Origin: Nitrosomonas sp. JL21
GTDB taxonomy: Bacteria; Pseudomonadota; Gammaproteobacteria; Burkholderiales; Nitrosomonadaceae
Direction of reading: 5' to 3'
DNA length: 64,000 nucleotides
NCBI RefSeq assembly: GCF_009833095.1
Contig: NZ_QRCB01000001.1
Span: forward strand, 62,001 to 126,000
This document shows, piece by piece, positions 47,526 through 58,095 of the stretch. The notes under the pieces were generated by a model that saw only the letters and a program-made list of their open reading frames with translations, was not told the DNA's origin and made no database searches. Numbering within the stretch: the first letter of the stretch is position 1; each line of letters begins with the position of its first letter. The position numbers and the translations under genes were made by a program.

Positions 47526-47570
47526 TAAAAATTACTTTGGCTTACATTACCTTAGTCAAAGTAATTTTTA
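47526..47570. terminator. Perfect AT-rich inverted repeat, probable terminator
   Basis: TAAAAATTACTTTG (47526-47539) and CAAAGTAATTTTTA (47557-47570) form a 14-bp stem with a 17-nt loop. Read leftwards it follows the AraC gene and ends in T5. It is symmetric, so it could act in both directions. The rest of the 361-base gap shows nothing else. Confidence 0.6.
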
Positions 47571-47784
47571 ATATAATCCAGAAATCCTTGGTTGACTCCT
47601 ACAAAGCGCTACATAACTAATCCTAAACGCTACAAGCAAGCTAATCCTTTATTTATTCTATAGTCGTTTAAAATGAATCAGCAGATTTAACTAAAATACC
47701 CGCCGCATGGGGCGATGAATTAAATCCGAAGAGATTAAATATTTGGCGATTACTGATAAGTATTGATTTTTGAAAACAAAAAAC

Positions 47785-48753
47785 TTAAAGAAGATCTATC
47801 TGGTGGACTCTAACTTCGGAAGGAGATAATCCGAAACGTTTTTTGAATAATCGATTGAACCAGGAAAGATTGTCAAACCCTGTATTTAATGCGAGTTCGC
47901 TAATGCTCAAATGATGATATGAGCTGTTACATAACTGAGTATAGGCAAGCTGTAATCGCATTTCATTGACATAGTCACTGAATTTTGTCCCTAGGTCATG
48001 AAACATGGATCGAATATATTGAGGAGAGACGCCATTTCTGAAGGCTACATGATTAATTGATAAGTCATTATCGGTAATATGATTGTCGATATCCTGCTTG
48101 ATCAATTTGAAGCGAGCAGCTTTTGCTCCCCGCTGTTTTGCCAGCATCGATTCTTCAATTCGTGATCCCGCTATCAGCGTAATCAAGTCGTAAATATGCT
48201 GGGTAGTAACCGACGCAGTTGTTTGAGAAAGACTATTCCTGAATTGTGCAAGCGATGTAGCGTAATTCAATAATAATGATAATTCGGGAGTCGATTCTCG
48301 AGTTATTCTCTTCAAAAAACAACTTTCCAAGTCTCTGACTCGAGGATAAATAACCTCGATGGGCACAGTCGTCACTGCAATGGATAACGTTTCATTCGTC
48401 TGCACTTGGTAAACGGCGTCATTGGGCATTAATAACCCATCACCAGGCATGCAGCTTATTGTCGTATTTATTCCCAATGTAACGTTCATTCTTCCGTCGA
48501 TGGGAATGATCAATGACATCAACTCGCTATTTTCTTGGGCAGCCTGGGAATGCGTCCTTTGGGAGCTATGTGATGACATCGTCACTTTATGAACATTGAG
48601 CTCGGGAAGGAGCTGAGAATTTACTTTGATTAATGGAGATGGTCCCTGGCGCGGCTGTATATCCATGTTGGCAATTGTGGAGTATACGTGCCTAAAGGCA
48701 TTATCTTTTTCAGTTGCAGGTAAATCTTCTGAAGAAAATTCCCAATAACTCAT
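47785..48753 (-). CDS. AraC family transcriptional regulator
   Basis: The 322-residue protein has an N-terminal AraC-binding-like domain (residues ~40-200) and a C-terminal AraC DNA-binding domain with both helix-turn-helices ('LSINHVAFRNGVSPQYIRSMF' split near residue 250, and 'LSISELALNTGFDNLSWFNR', then 'FKKRFGLSPSEVR'). This layout is seen in FeaR-like regulators of amine or aromatic catabolism. Ligand and targets are not shown. Confidence 0.92.
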   Translation of the reverse strand: MSYWEFSSEDLPATEKDNAFRHVYSTIANMDIQPRQGPSPLIKVNSQLLPELNVHKVTMSSHSSQRTHSQAAQENSELMSLIIPIDGRMNVTLGINTTISCMPGDGLLMPNDAVYQVQTNETLSIAVTTVPIEVIYPRVRDLESCFLKRITRESTPELSLLLNYATSLAQFRNSLSQTTASVTTQHIYDLITLIAGSRIEESMLAKQRGAKAARFKLIKQDIDNHITDNDLSINHVAFRNGVSPQYIRSMFHDLGTKFSDYVNEMRLQLAYTQLCNSSYHHLSISELALNTGFDNLSWFNRLFKKRFGLSPSEVRVHQIDLL

Positions 48754-49072
48754 GATGATCTCTCCCCTCAGAGATGTTATTGGTCATACTACTATACAAA
48801 ATCGCGCCTATGAAAAGATTCTGCCGTTTCTCGGTTTTATCATTGGATTTCTGTGGGCGTTGCCGCGCGAGCAGCTACTGACTACTTGAGAGGAAATCCG
48901 CGCCAAATACCCCGCGGTGGACAATGAAGCAGAAACAGGGGGAATTTGGCGATCCAATGCCGCCAAAAATCAATGATCGGCAATCCGTGCTCAGAGAAAC
49001 TGGCAGTAGTTCCAAAAGATTTAAAATTGCTGATTATTCATTGCTTTCCTAATCGCTAACATCTTCAATGGA
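48754..49072. other. Gap between AraC and LuxR genes
   Basis: These 319 bases hold no intact gene. One short frame reads 'FLGFIIGFLWALPREQLL' and then stops, which could be a trace of a lost membrane protein, but it is too short to assign. Otherwise nothing is seen. Confidence 0.3.
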
Positions 49073-50206
49073 TTAACCATTAGGATGAGATCGACAGAAG
49101 TTGACTAATTCTCGTTGATTCTTAGTAGATGTTTTTGCGAACAATATCTTTAAATGGGTTCGCAGGGTATTCATGCTGATGTGCAATACTTCGGCGATTT
49201 CGTGCGTGCTTTGCTGTTGTAACAATTGATTGAGGACGCGAGTTTCTGCAGGAGTCAACCGGTACATTTTTGCAAAATCGTCGAGCCCGCCGCCCTTGAA
49301 CTTATCCGGCTCGGTAATGACAACCATGATTCTCGCTGGCGTATGCAATTGCTCGCCTCGTGCCCCTGATACTGGAGAAAATAATGCCACACGAGCAGGC
49401 ATGAATGGGATATTGCTAAATTTCAATACACAACCTTTTCCTTCTAGCGCATTACGCAAGGCATTCATCAATGCACTATTTTCAGAAGATACTGAACTGC
49501 GCAAATATCCTTGCTTGACGGTAGGGTTTCCACGACTCAGCATCAACTCGGCTTTTCGATTAGCAAAGTGTACTCGGCATGTTGCATCCAGGAGAAGAAT
49601 GGCATCCTTGCTGTGATGTAAGACTTGCTCGCTAAATTGACGCAGTTCTCTTTCTTCATTCATTCTTCGGCGCATGAAGAGTGAGCGCTGAAAATGCGGC
49701 ATTAACAGCCGGATCAGATCTTCATCTTTTTGATTGAAAGGTTGGGCAAGAAAAGATTTGTAAAAACTGAGAATGACGGGATTGGGTCGTTCGTGTGTCG
49801 CTTCTTCAATGATCGACGTCAGCACTACGCCGGTGCCATTCATCATGGGTTTGAAGAAATCGGTATAGATTTCAGTGTTCTGAAATGAATGCCGGTCGAT
49901 GAATTGATCGCCGTGAAAAATCGCACCGCTGTAAGTCAATTGATGCTGGGCCGCGCCAGTTTTCCATTTATCGTGTTCCCAAAAATAGGATCCATAAGCC
50001 TGAGCGGCATCATGGGCAGCGTTCTGCAAAGGTGATAGTACCACCATCTGATGATTACCCACTTCAGGCGAACCAAACATGATGCTGTCTTCGGCATTCA
50101 CGATCTGCGCAAGCGTGTGGACGAGAGATGGCCAGAGCGTATCATCCAGCGCCGCATCATAAATACGGGCGATGAGCGCATTCACTTTTTCTAAATCATA
50201 GGTCAT
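49073..50206 (-). CDS. LuxR-type helix-turn-helix regulator with a PAS-like sensor
   Basis: The 377-residue protein has a variable N-terminal sensory part, a middle PAS-like region (residues ~200-290, 'AILLLDATCRVHFANRKAELM') and a C-terminal LuxR domain ('YRLTPAETRVLNQLLQQQ', 'HEIAEVLHISMNTLRTHLK', 'KTSTKNQRELV'). It has no receiver phospho-site, so it responds to something other than a classical kinase. Ligand and targets unknown. Confidence 0.88.
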   Translation of the reverse strand: MTYDLEKVNALIARIYDAALDDTLWPSLVHTLAQIVNAEDSIMFGSPEVGNHQMVVLSPLQNAAHDAAQAYGSYFWEHDKWKTGAAQHQLTYSGAIFHGDQFIDRHSFQNTEIYTDFFKPMMNGTGVVLTSIIEEATHERPNPVILSFYKSFLAQPFNQKDEDLIRLLMPHFQRSLFMRRRMNEERELRQFSEQVLHHSKDAILLLDATCRVHFANRKAELMLSRGNPTVKQGYLRSSVSSENSALMNALRNALEGKGCVLKFSNIPFMPARVALFSPVSGARGEQLHTPARIMVVITEPDKFKGGGLDDFAKMYRLTPAETRVLNQLLQQQSTHEIAEVLHISMNTLRTHLKILFAKTSTKNQRELVNFCRSHPNG

Positions 50207-50352
50207 GGCACAGCCTTACGATGACTTATTGTATTGCGCGCAAATTACTCACACAGTGCTTGGTTCTTTATCAATATAGCTGATTATTGCGCTTATGAGA
50301 GCAGTTGTGAAGGAGACTTGGGGAAATAGAGTCTTCAGAAAACAGTGCGAGA

Positions 50353-50967
50353 TCACACCGAATATGTCGAAATATCCTGAAGCGCTTTTACCGGCGCAAA
50401 ACTTTGCCGGTGTATCGTGCATGCGCCATGCAGTTGCAGTGCGGCCAAATGCTGTTTGGTCGGATAGCCCTTGTGTTGATCGAATCCATATTGCGGAAAA
50501 CACTGATGCATTCTCTGCATTTCAGCATCGCGCGCCGTTTTGGCCAGGATAGAAGCGGCTGAGATTGATGGAACCAGGCTGTCGCCTCGGATGATGGTCT
50601 GGACTTTGCAGGTCAAGGCAGGTTTCTGATTGCCGTCGACCAGCACGATGTCAGGCAGATAGGGAAGGTTTTCAACAGCGCGTTTCATCGCCAGTAAGCT
50701 GGCTTGCAGAATGTTGAGTTGATCGATTTCCTGGACCGAGGCATGAGCGACTGACCATGCCGCGGCATTTTTTTTGATCGCAATGGCCAGGGCGGTGCGT
50801 TTTTTTTCGCTGAGTGTCTTGGAATCGGCTAAGCCATCAATGTCGAGGTCAGGATTCAAGATCACACAAGCGGCAAACACAGGCCCGGCCAACGGCCCTC
50901 TGCCTGCTTCATCGACACCGCCGGTCAATGGAGAAATGGCAAAGGCATTGATTTTGATGGATGTCAC
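50353..50967 (-). CDS. rnhB: Ribonuclease HII
   Basis: The 204-residue protein cleaves RNA in RNA/DNA hybrids and starts ribonucleotide excision repair. The first catalytic acids are in '[14 protein letters not shown]' (Asp/Glu), another Asp is in 'IVLVDGN', and '[14 protein letters not shown]' and '[12 protein letters not shown]' are family motifs. It ends the leftward envelope block, following fabZ by 37 bases. Confidence 0.96.
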   Translation of the reverse strand: MTSIKINAFAISPLTGGVDEAGRGPLAGPVFAACVILNPDLDIDGLADSKTLSEKKRTALAIAIKKNAAAWSVAHASVQEIDQLNILQASLLAMKRAVENLPYLPDIVLVDGNQKPALTCKVQTIIRGDSLVPSISAASILAKTARDAEMQRMHQCFPQYGFDQHKGYPTKQHLAALQLHGACTIHRQSFAPVKALQDISTYSV

Positions 50968-51004
50968 GGTGTTATATCGGGTCGCCGCATGAAATCATCA
51001 TCGG

Positions 51005-51448
51005 CTATACAGTTCGAGCGGTGCACATCAACTGAGCTTCGGTGACCAGTTGATCGTCGACTTCAGCGCGGGCGGAATATTTCCATAATCCTTTGATTTG
51101 CCGCTCAATCGCCACTTTGAGAATTAATTGATCGCCGGGCATGACAGGTTTTTTGAAGCGCACGCCATCAATGCCGACAAAATAATATACGCTGTCTTCT
51201 TTGGGGCCGGTATCTTCGGATTTTATGGTCAGGATCGCGGCTGCCTGAGCCAGTGCTTCCACGATCAGAACACCGGGCATCACCGGGTGGTGGGGAAAGT
51301 GTCCTGAAAAAAAAGGTTCATTGATCGAGACATTTTTCAGCGCAACGATTTCTTTGCCCGGCTCGAACGAAAGAACGCGGTCGACCAGCAATATCGGGTA
51401 ACGATGCGGTATATATTTCAGGATTTCGTGGATATTCATGGTGCTCAT
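51005..51448 (-). CDS. fabZ: 3-hydroxyacyl-ACP dehydratase FabZ
   Basis: The 147-residue hot-dog-fold enzyme dehydrates 3-hydroxyacyl-ACP in fatty acid synthesis. '[14 protein letters not shown]' and '[20 protein letters not shown]' carry the catalytic His and Glu. The usual neighbours lpxD (before) and lpxA/lpxB (after) are absent; skp and rnhB flank it directly. Confidence 0.96.
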   Translation of the reverse strand: MSTMNIHEILKYIPHRYPILLVDRVLSFEPGKEIVALKNVSINEPFFSGHFPHHPVMPGVLIVEALAQAAAILTIKSEDTGPKEDSVYYFVGIDGVRFKKPVMPGDQLILKVAIERQIKGLWKYSARAEVDDQLVTEAQLMCTARTV

Positions 51449-51511
51449 GCTGTTTTCCTAGTGGCGCAAGGTTCATCGCTGAAGAGGATGCTTGCTCTGT
51501 TGAGTGGTAAA

Positions 51512-52051
51512 TTATTCATTCTCGAGTACCTTGATGACTTGATCGGTAATATCGATGCGCTGGCTTCGATACACTGAATCCTGCAATTGCAGTATCAGAT
51601 CATATTTTTCCCGTTCTGCGATTTTACTGATTGCGCGGTTGATGCGATCCAGAATCACGCCATATTCTTCATTCTGCCGGGCGCTGAGATCTTCGCGCAG
51701 TTGCTTTTGGGCGCGCTGATATTCTCTGCTGAGATTGGCCAGATTTCTTTCCAGGCTGCGCCGCTCGGTTTCTTCCATGTTGCTGCCATCTTTCTCAAGC
51801 CGATCCTGCAGGGTTTTGGCCTGAGCAGTGATTTTCTTGATGTCGTCGTCGCGTGACGTGAATTCCAGCTCAATCTTTTTTTGCGCCTGGACTGCGAGCG
51901 ACGATTCACGCAGGATTTTTTCGGTATTGACGACGCCAATTTTGATGCTGTTGGCAACTGATACGCCATGCACGATCGCAAGCGCGATAAACCCCGCAAG
52001 CCACATGGGCAGTACGGAACTCCATCGATGGATTGGATACGACTTATTCAT
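51512..52051 (-). CDS. skp: OmpH/Skp family periplasmic chaperone
   Basis: Skp holds unfolded outer-membrane proteins in the periplasm for delivery to the Bam complex. The 179-residue protein has a signal segment ('LPMWLAGFIALAIVHGVSVA'), then 'SIKIGVVNTEKILRESS' and a long charged helix typical of the Skp tentacle. I chose ATG 52051 with GAGG eight bases before it; ATG 52057 is possible and a longer frame would run into bamA. Directly after bamA, as usual. Confidence 0.92.
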   Translation of the reverse strand: MNKSYPIHRWSSVLPMWLAGFIALAIVHGVSVANSIKIGVVNTEKILRESSLAVQAQKKIELEFTSRDDDIKKITAQAKTLQDRLEKDGSNMEETERRSLERNLANLSREYQRAQKQLREDLSARQNEEYGVILDRINRAISKIAEREKYDLILQLQDSVYRSQRIDITDQVIKVLENE

Positions 52052-52073
52052 TGGCATAGCCTCGTCGTCACGA

Positions 52074-54428
52074 TTAGAACTGCTGGCCAAACATGAATTG
52101 GAAGCGTTGCAGATTATCGCTTTCTTTTTCATTGAGGGGTTCTGCAATACTGACTTTGAGCGGCCCCATCGGCGAGATCCAGGTCAGCGCGATCCCTGCC
52201 GAGTAGCGCATCAAATCGCTAAGTCCATCGACTCTGACCAGTTTTCCGTCGGCATCCAAAACAGTGGTCGATGTAAATCGATTGAAAGTGGTACCGCCAT
52301 CGGCAAATACGCTTAGACGGAACGACCGATCATCCTTCAGGAAAGGTACCGGGAACAACAATTCGATATTACCCACTACGCGTTTGCTAGCGCCGACGGC
52401 AAGTAACCTGCGGGCCGTTGAATTGGTACTACTGAAGATAGTATCATCGCGCGGACCCAGCGAATTCAGATCATAGCCGCGCACCGAATTATTACCACCG
52501 GCAAAGAAATTCTTGAAGAAGGGCAGATCTTTTCCAGAGTAGCCATCACCATAGCCGAACTCAGTATTAATATGCAATGTCAGGAAATCGGTGAGCGGAA
52601 AATACCATTTTTGATGGTAACTGGCCTTGTAGTAATTCAAATCCCCGCCGGGTACGCTGACTTCGCCAAACAGGCGATGTGTCGTTCCGGACGTCGGCCA
52701 GATTGCGCTATCGCGCCGGTCTCTGGCCCAACTGATGGTGAATGGAAAATTGTTGGTGGATTTGCCAAATTCCTCAACAAATTGACGATAACGTTGCGGG
52801 CTATTGGCAAATACATCGATGGTGGTGTTTTCAGCGGCCAGACCCAGCGATACGATATCGTTCTCAGCAATCGGCACGCCGACGCGAATGCCCGCGCCGA
52901 TGGTGTCGGTTTTGAATTCACCAAAACCAGGTAATTTACGCGTATCCAGCACCCGCTTATAGGCATCGAACCCTAGGCTCAGGCCATTCACTGTGAAATA
53001 CGGATTGGTGAACGATACCGCATAGGTTTCGTTGATGGCGCCGCGGTTGGCGTCCAAGCTGAAGAAATTGCCGGTGCCGAAAATATTGTTCTGCGACACC
53101 GAGGCGTTCAGGATAATCCCTTGGCGATCGGAATAACCCGCACCGAACATAATCGCTCCGGTAGGACGTTCTTCCACCTTGACATTGATATCGACCTGAT
53201 CGGTTTTATTGGCTACAGCCGGGGTTTCGATATTGACGCTGTTGAAATAGCCCAACCGATCGACCCGTTGTTTGGAATTATTGATATTTTTGGTTGAGTG
53301 CCAAGCGCCCTCCATTTGGCGAAATTCCCGGCGTATGACTTCATCCCGGGTGCGGTCATTGCCGCTGATGTTGATGCGCCGAACATAGACGCGGCGGCCT
53401 GGATCGATGAAGAACGTGAACGCGACCTTCCGATTCTCGTGATCCAATTCGGGCGAAGCATTGATGTTCGCAAAGGCATAGCCATCATCCCCGAGCCGGT
53501 CAGTGATCAGCTTGGTCGATTCAGTCAATTTCTGGCGTGAAAACACCTTGTCGCTTTTGAGCAGAATCAATTTCCGGATTTCTTCTTCCGGCAACAGCAT
53601 ATCGCCAGCTACTTTGATATCGGATACGGTGTATTGCGGACCCTCGGTAAGGTTGATGGTGATGTAGATATCCTTCATATCCGGGGTAATGGATACCTGC
53701 GTGGATTCGATGTTGAATTCCAGATAGCCGCGGTCAAGGTAAAAGGAGCGCAATGTTTCAAGGTCAGCTGCCAGTTTTTGCTTGGAATACTGGTCATTCT
53801 TGGTGAACCAGCTCAATATATCCGGTTTTCTGAGCACAAGCTGGCCGCGTAATTCGCTGTCCTTGAATTGTTCATTGCCGACAAAATTGATTTTCTTGAT
53901 GCGGGCGGTGCGGCCCTCGTAAATATCGAAATTGATCGCGACCCGATTACGTTCCAGAGGTGTGGTCGTGGTCGTGATCTTGACCGCATATTTTCCGCGG
54001 GTGATGTATTGTCGCTTCAATTCCAGCTCTGCCCGTTCCAGCAATGACCGGCTGAAGATGCGCGATTCGGAGATGCCCGCCTGTTTCAAGCCTTCGAGCA
54101 GCTTGTCTTTTTCGAATTCTTTGGCGCCATTGATGCTGATTTGCGCGATGGCCGGACGTTCATCGATTTCTACAATTAAAATACCTTCTTCGGATTTGAT
54201 GCGGACATCCTTGAAGAAGCCCGTGGCATAGAGCGCCTTGATGGCTTCGGTGGCTTTGGCTTCGTCTAAGGTATCTCCGACCTTGATGGGAAGGTAGCTG
54301 AATACCGTACCTGCTTCAGTGCGTTGTATGCCTTCGACACGAATATCTTTCACTACGAACGGGTCAATTGCCCAGGAAAAGGTCGTATAGAATACGCCGG
54401 CGAGTGCAGCCAGATAGGTAAATTTCAT
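52074..54428 (-). CDS. bamA: Outer membrane protein assembly factor BamA
   Basis: The 784-residue Omp85 protein inserts beta-barrels into the outer membrane. A signal peptide ('YLAALAGVFYTTFSWA') leads into five POTRA domains (residues ~22-420, e.g. 'FVVKDIRVEGIQRTEAGTV') and a 16-strand barrel with 'ARDRRDS' and 'VRGYDLNSLGPRD' (the conserved loop-6 motif VRGY). It ends in a terminal Phe (GQQF), the Bam recognition signature. It follows rseP with a 3-base gap. Confidence 0.97.
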   Translation of the reverse strand: MKFTYLAALAGVFYTTFSWAIDPFVVKDIRVEGIQRTEAGTVFSYLPIKVGDTLDEAKATEAIKALYATGFFKDVRIKSEEGILIVEIDERPAIAQISINGAKEFEKDKLLEGLKQAGISESRIFSRSLLERAELELKRQYITRGKYAVKITTTTTPLERNRVAINFDIYEGRTARIKKINFVGNEQFKDSELRGQLVLRKPDILSWFTKNDQYSKQKLAADLETLRSFYLDRGYLEFNIESTQVSITPDMKDIYITINLTEGPQYTVSDIKVAGDMLLPEEEIRKLILLKSDKVFSRQKLTESTKLITDRLGDDGYAFANINASPELDHENRKVAFTFFIDPGRRVYVRRINISGNDRTRDEVIRREFRQMEGAWHSTKNINNSKQRVDRLGYFNSVNIETPAVANKTDQVDINVKVEERPTGAIMFGAGYSDRQGIILNASVSQNNIFGTGNFFSLDANRGAINETYAVSFTNPYFTVNGLSLGFDAYKRVLDTRKLPGFGEFKTDTIGAGIRVGVPIAENDIVSLGLAAENTTIDVFANSPQRYRQFVEEFGKSTNNFPFTISWARDRRDSAIWPTSGTTHRLFGEVSVPGGDLNYYKASYHQKWYFPLTDFLTLHINTEFGYGDGYSGKDLPFFKNFFAGGNNSVRGYDLNSLGPRDDTIFSSTNSTARRLLAVGASKRVVGNIELLFPVPFLKDDRSFRLSVFADGGTTFNRFTSTTVLDADGKLVRVDGLSDLMRYSAGIALTWISPMGPLKVSIAEPLNEKESDNLQRFQFMFGQQF

Positions 54429-54431
54429 TAT

Positions 54432-55799
54432 TTAACCAGTGATGAGCCGATTGATATCGTTATAGATGGCAAACGTCATGAGTGCGAGCAACATGGCCAG
54501 CCCGATTCTCTGGCCGATCAGGATAAACTTGTCTGAGAGCGGCGCTCCGCGGATCATTTCAATCAAATAATACATCAGGTGGCCGCCATCCAGAATCGGG
54601 ATGGGCAGCAGATTGAGCACGCCGATACTGACGCTGATCAGAGCCAGAAAGGCCAGGTAGGAGACCAGTCCCATCTGCGCGGACTGGCCGGCGTAATCAG
54701 CGATCGAAATGGGGCCGCTGACATTTTTCCAGGATACATCTCCGGTAATCATCTTGGACAGCATGCGAAGCGTCAGTATGGTGGTTTCCCAGGTTTTCTC
54801 CAGGGCTTTCTGAACCGCTTTGCCGGGTGGGTAGGTGACCGTGACCATGAGCTCATCGATCTCGGCTTGATTGATCACCGGCGCAATACCGATTTTACCG
54901 ATCGGCTTGCCGTTTTCAGTGGCAGCTTCTGGGGTAATGGTCAGATCGACAATCTTGTTATTGCGTAAAATTTCCAGTTCGAGCGTTTTTCCGGGATTAT
55001 TGCGGATTTTCTGCACCAGTTCCACCCAGGTTTGGATTTCGATCTGATCGATGGCGAGGATTTCATCGCCGACCTGTAAGCCAGCATGATAACCGACACT
55101 GTTCTCGATGACCTGCGCAATGACGGGTTGAATGATCGGTTGATAACTGGTCAGCCCAAGAATTCCCGGAAAGTTTTCATTCAATTTATCGGGATCGACG
55201 TGGCTCAAATCCAATTGCCGCCAGTTGATCTCGCCTTTTTTGTTGATCGTTTGCACTCTGACATTGGAGGATTGATCTATGGCATAGCGCAGCAATGTCC
55301 AGCGCGCATCCTGCCAGCTCGCCACCGGCTCATTGTCGATAGTAACGATGGTGTCGCCGGGTTCAAACTGCGCCTGGGCGGCCGGTGAGCTTGGTTCAAC
55401 CGGGCCGAGTATGGGCTTCATGCCATTTACGCCGAGAATGAACAACCACCAGTAGAGAACGATGGCCAGTAAGAAATTGGCAATCGGACCTGCTGCCACG
55501 ATAGCAAAACGGCGGCCTACCGATTGACGATTGAACGAGCGAGATGCTTCTTCCGGCGGGACTTTGCCTTCATTCTCATCCAGCATTTTGACGTAACCGC
55601 CCAAGGGAATGGCTGCAATGACCCATTCTGTTTGATCTTTGCCCCAGCGTTTACGAAAAATCGGCTGACCGAAACCGATGCAAAATCGAAGTACTTTCAC
55701 GTTATTCCAACGAGCGACCAGATAATGGCCAAACTCATGAAACGTAATCAATACGCCCAGCGCGACGATGAACGAAATAATGGTGTAAGTTATTGACAT
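54432..55799 (-). CDS. rseP: RIP metalloprotease RseP
   Basis: The 455-residue inner-membrane site-2 protease cleaves anti-sigma factors in the envelope stress response. HEFGH (His21, Glu22, His25) is in the first membrane helix, and two tandem PDZ domains follow (residues ~110-200 and ~205-280, 'GLQVGDEILAIDQ'). 'NLLPIPILDGGHLMYYLIE' (part) contains the second catalytic motif with the conserved Asp. bamA follows; dxr precedes by 274 bases. Confidence 0.96.
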   Translation of the reverse strand: MSITYTIISFIVALGVLITFHEFGHYLVARWNNVKVLRFCIGFGQPIFRKRWGKDQTEWVIAAIPLGGYVKMLDENEGKVPPEEASRSFNRQSVGRRFAIVAAGPIANFLLAIVLYWWLFILGVNGMKPILGPVEPSSPAAQAQFEPGDTIVTIDNEPVASWQDARWTLLRYAIDQSSNVRVQTINKKGEINWRQLDLSHVDPDKLNENFPGILGLTSYQPIIQPVIAQVIENSVGYHAGLQVGDEILAIDQIEIQTWVELVQKIRNNPGKTLELEILRNNKIVDLTITPEAATENGKPIGKIGIAPVINQAEIDELMVTVTYPPGKAVQKALEKTWETTILTLRMLSKMITGDVSWKNVSGPISIADYAGQSAQMGLVSYLAFLALISVSIGVLNLLPIPILDGGHLMYYLIEMIRGAPLSDKFILIGQRIGLAMLLALMTFAIYNDINRLITG

Positions 55800-56073
55800 A
55801 TCAGAGTGTGAAGAATGAAATGCATAAGGAAGAAGCGTTAAGTAAGATCAGAAAAACCACTGCGTTGAAATCAGGCATTAGAATGCTCATCCATTCCCGA
55901 TAAATTGGATTTTTTTACCAGACTCAGCCTTGTTTGACTATTATTCGCGTTTTTTTTCAGAGCTTTTTTAACTGCGCCGGTGATTGCCATTTCACTGTTT
56001 TAAAGTTAACGCGAATCAAATACTACCATTAATAGCAAAAAATTGAATCTCGATATCATCAGCAATTCAATAG

Positions 56074-57261
56074 CTATTGAAAATTGCTCAACCATTGCCG
56101 TGCTTTGTTCCGTGCCAGCGCATCAGTTCTCAGGACATCTTCAAGCGTCGTGATTTCTTCAGGTTGAGTGACCTCCATGACATGTTCGATCATGCGGGGA
56201 ATGGCGGTAAATGACATAGCTTTGTTCAAAAAGGATTCCACCGCGACTTCATTGGCGGCGTTGAGCACCGCGGGCATATTGCCGCCTGCAGTCAATGCTT
56301 GATAGGCGAGTCGCAGACAGGGAAATCTTTCGAAATCAGGTTCTTCGAAATCCAGGTGGGCGACTTTGAACATATCCAGAGCCGATACTCCGCTGTCGAT
56401 CCTATCGGGGTAACCCATGGCATGAGCGATCGGAGTCCGCATGTCAGGATTTCCCAATTGCGCGATGACCGAGCCGTCCGCGTAGGCTACCATCGAGTGG
56501 ATGACGCTTTGCGGATGGATGACCACTTGGATGTTTTCCGGCGCGGCATTGAACAGCCAGTGCGCTTCGATGACTTCCAATCCTTTATTCATCATCGTTG
56601 CGGAATCGACGGAAATTTTCTGCCCCATATCCCAATTCGGATGGGCGCAGGCTTGCTCTGGGGTTACCGCATCCAGTGAAGCGATAGGCGCGCAACGGAA
56701 TGGACCGCCGGAAGCAGTCAGCAGGATACGGCTGACGCCGGCGGCTGTCAGATTGCCGTCGAAGCAGTGCGGTAAGGATTGGTAAATGGCATTATGTTCG
56801 CTGTCGATCGGCAATAGTGTGGCGTTATTTTGTTTGACCATGTCCATGAAAATCCGCCCGGCCATGACCAAAGTTTCTTTATTCGCCAGAAGCACGAGTT
56901 TTCCGGTGCGTGCGGCTGCAAACGTGGGACGGATGCCTGCAGCACCGACGATAGCTGCCATCACAGCATCGACCTCAGGCAATGAAGCGACTGTTTCCAA
57001 TGACTCAATACCAGACAGCACTTCAGTGCTTAGACCGGCGGAGTGTACTGCTTGTCCCAATTGCTCTGCGCTTTGTTCATTGAGCATGACGGCATAGCGG
57101 GGTTGAAACTGCCGGCACTGCGCGAGCATCTTTTCAACATTATTGTTGGCGGTCAGTGCAAACGCCTGAAAGCGATCAGGGTGGCGGGCGATGACATCCA
57201 GGGTGCTTTCTCCAATACTACCGGTCGATCCCAGGATGGTAATTTGTCGGACAGTTTTCAT
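56074..57261 (-). CDS. dxr: 1-deoxy-D-xylulose 5-phosphate reductoisomerase
   Basis: The 395-residue enzyme makes 2-C-methylerythritol 4-phosphate in the non-mevalonate isoprenoid pathway. NADPH motif '[15 protein letters not shown]' is at the N-terminus; metal ligands are in '[14 protein letters not shown]' and '[14 protein letters not shown]', and '[10 protein letters not shown]' is the substrate loop. Its start overlaps the cdsA stop by four bases. Confidence 0.97.
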   Translation of the reverse strand: MKTVRQITILGSTGSIGESTLDVIARHPDRFQAFALTANNNVEKMLAQCRQFQPRYAVMLNEQSAEQLGQAVHSAGLSTEVLSGIESLETVASLPEVDAVMAAIVGAAGIRPTFAAARTGKLVLLANKETLVMAGRIFMDMVKQNNATLLPIDSEHNAIYQSLPHCFDGNLTAAGVSRILLTASGGPFRCAPIASLDAVTPEQACAHPNWDMGQKISVDSATMMNKGLEVIEAHWLFNAAPENIQVVIHPQSVIHSMVAYADGSVIAQLGNPDMRTPIAHAMGYPDRIDSGVSALDMFKVAHLDFEEPDFERFPCLRLAYQALTAGGNMPAVLNAANEVAVESFLNKAMSFTAIPRMIEHVMEVTQPEEITTLEDVLRTDALARNKARQWLSNFQ

Positions 57262-58082
57262 GACGATGGCGAATAAAAAATGAGTACAGCCAACATTGCA
57301 AGTGGCAGAGTAGAAGTCAGGGCATCAATTCTATCAAGTATTCCTCCGTGTCCCGGCAGAATATTGCCGCTATCTTTGACGCCTGCCTGGCGCTTGATCA
57401 ATGATTCGTAGAGATCCCCGACAATTCCCAGCCCGGCCATGACCAGTAGTAGGGGCGTCAGCGCCATCATCAAAGCTGGATCGGCCAGCCATAAGCTCCA
57501 CGCCATACCGTAAAGCAGTACTGCGATCAAAGCGCCTGCCACGCCCTCCCATGTTTTGTTGGGACTGATCGATGGAGCGAGTTTATGTTTGCCAAGGGAG
57601 CGCCCGGTAAAATAAGCGGCCGTGTCGGATACCCAGATCGCCGCCATGAATCCCAGCAACAACAGCGGGCTGATCGTGCGCAATTGATAAAGGGCCAGAC
57701 AAATGGGTAGCAGAACAATCCAGCCTATACTCATCGCGATGACCGGATGGTCAATCGTATACGCTTGCTTTAGATAAAGGGGCGCAGCCATTGTCCAGAA
57801 AACGACCGAGAGGATGTAGGCGGCGATCAAATCGCGAGTGTAAATATTCACCTGCATGGATTCCCGTAGAAAAAACACCAGCTCGCCGCCGATCAATACG
57901 GTCAACAGCATAAAAACAATGGTGTGCTTGACCGAAAGCCGGGTTAAACGGCTCCATTCGCGCGCACCTATGACTGTTAATCCTAGAATGAAGGTTACCC
58001 AGAAAATGTCGGGCAGATAAAATAAGGCGGAAAGAAATAACGGTAAAATAAAACTGGCAGTGATAATGCGGGTTTTAAGCAT
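57258..58082 (-). CDS. cdsA: Phosphatidate cytidylyltransferase
   Basis: The 274-residue polytopic protein makes CDP-diacylglycerol for phospholipid synthesis. The CdsA signature is present: '[15 protein letters not shown]' and '[19 protein letters not shown]' with its Asp residues. I chose ATG 58082 ('[14 protein letters not shown]'), 13 bases after the uppS stop; the longer frame would overlap uppS. Multiple membrane helices. Confidence 0.95.
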   Translation of the reverse strand: MLKTRIITASFILPLFLSALFYLPDIFWVTFILGLTVIGAREWSRLTRLSVKHTIVFMLLTVLIGGELVFFLRESMQVNIYTRDLIAAYILSVVFWTMAAPLYLKQAYTIDHPVIAMSIGWIVLLPICLALYQLRTISPLLLLGFMAAIWVSDTAAYFTGRSLGKHKLAPSISPNKTWEGVAGALIAVLLYGMAWSLWLADPALMMALTPLLLVMAGLGIVGDLYESLIKRQAGVKDSGNILPGHGGILDRIDALTSTLPLAMLAVLIFYSPSS

Positions 58083-58095
58083 GAAATGGATTGTT

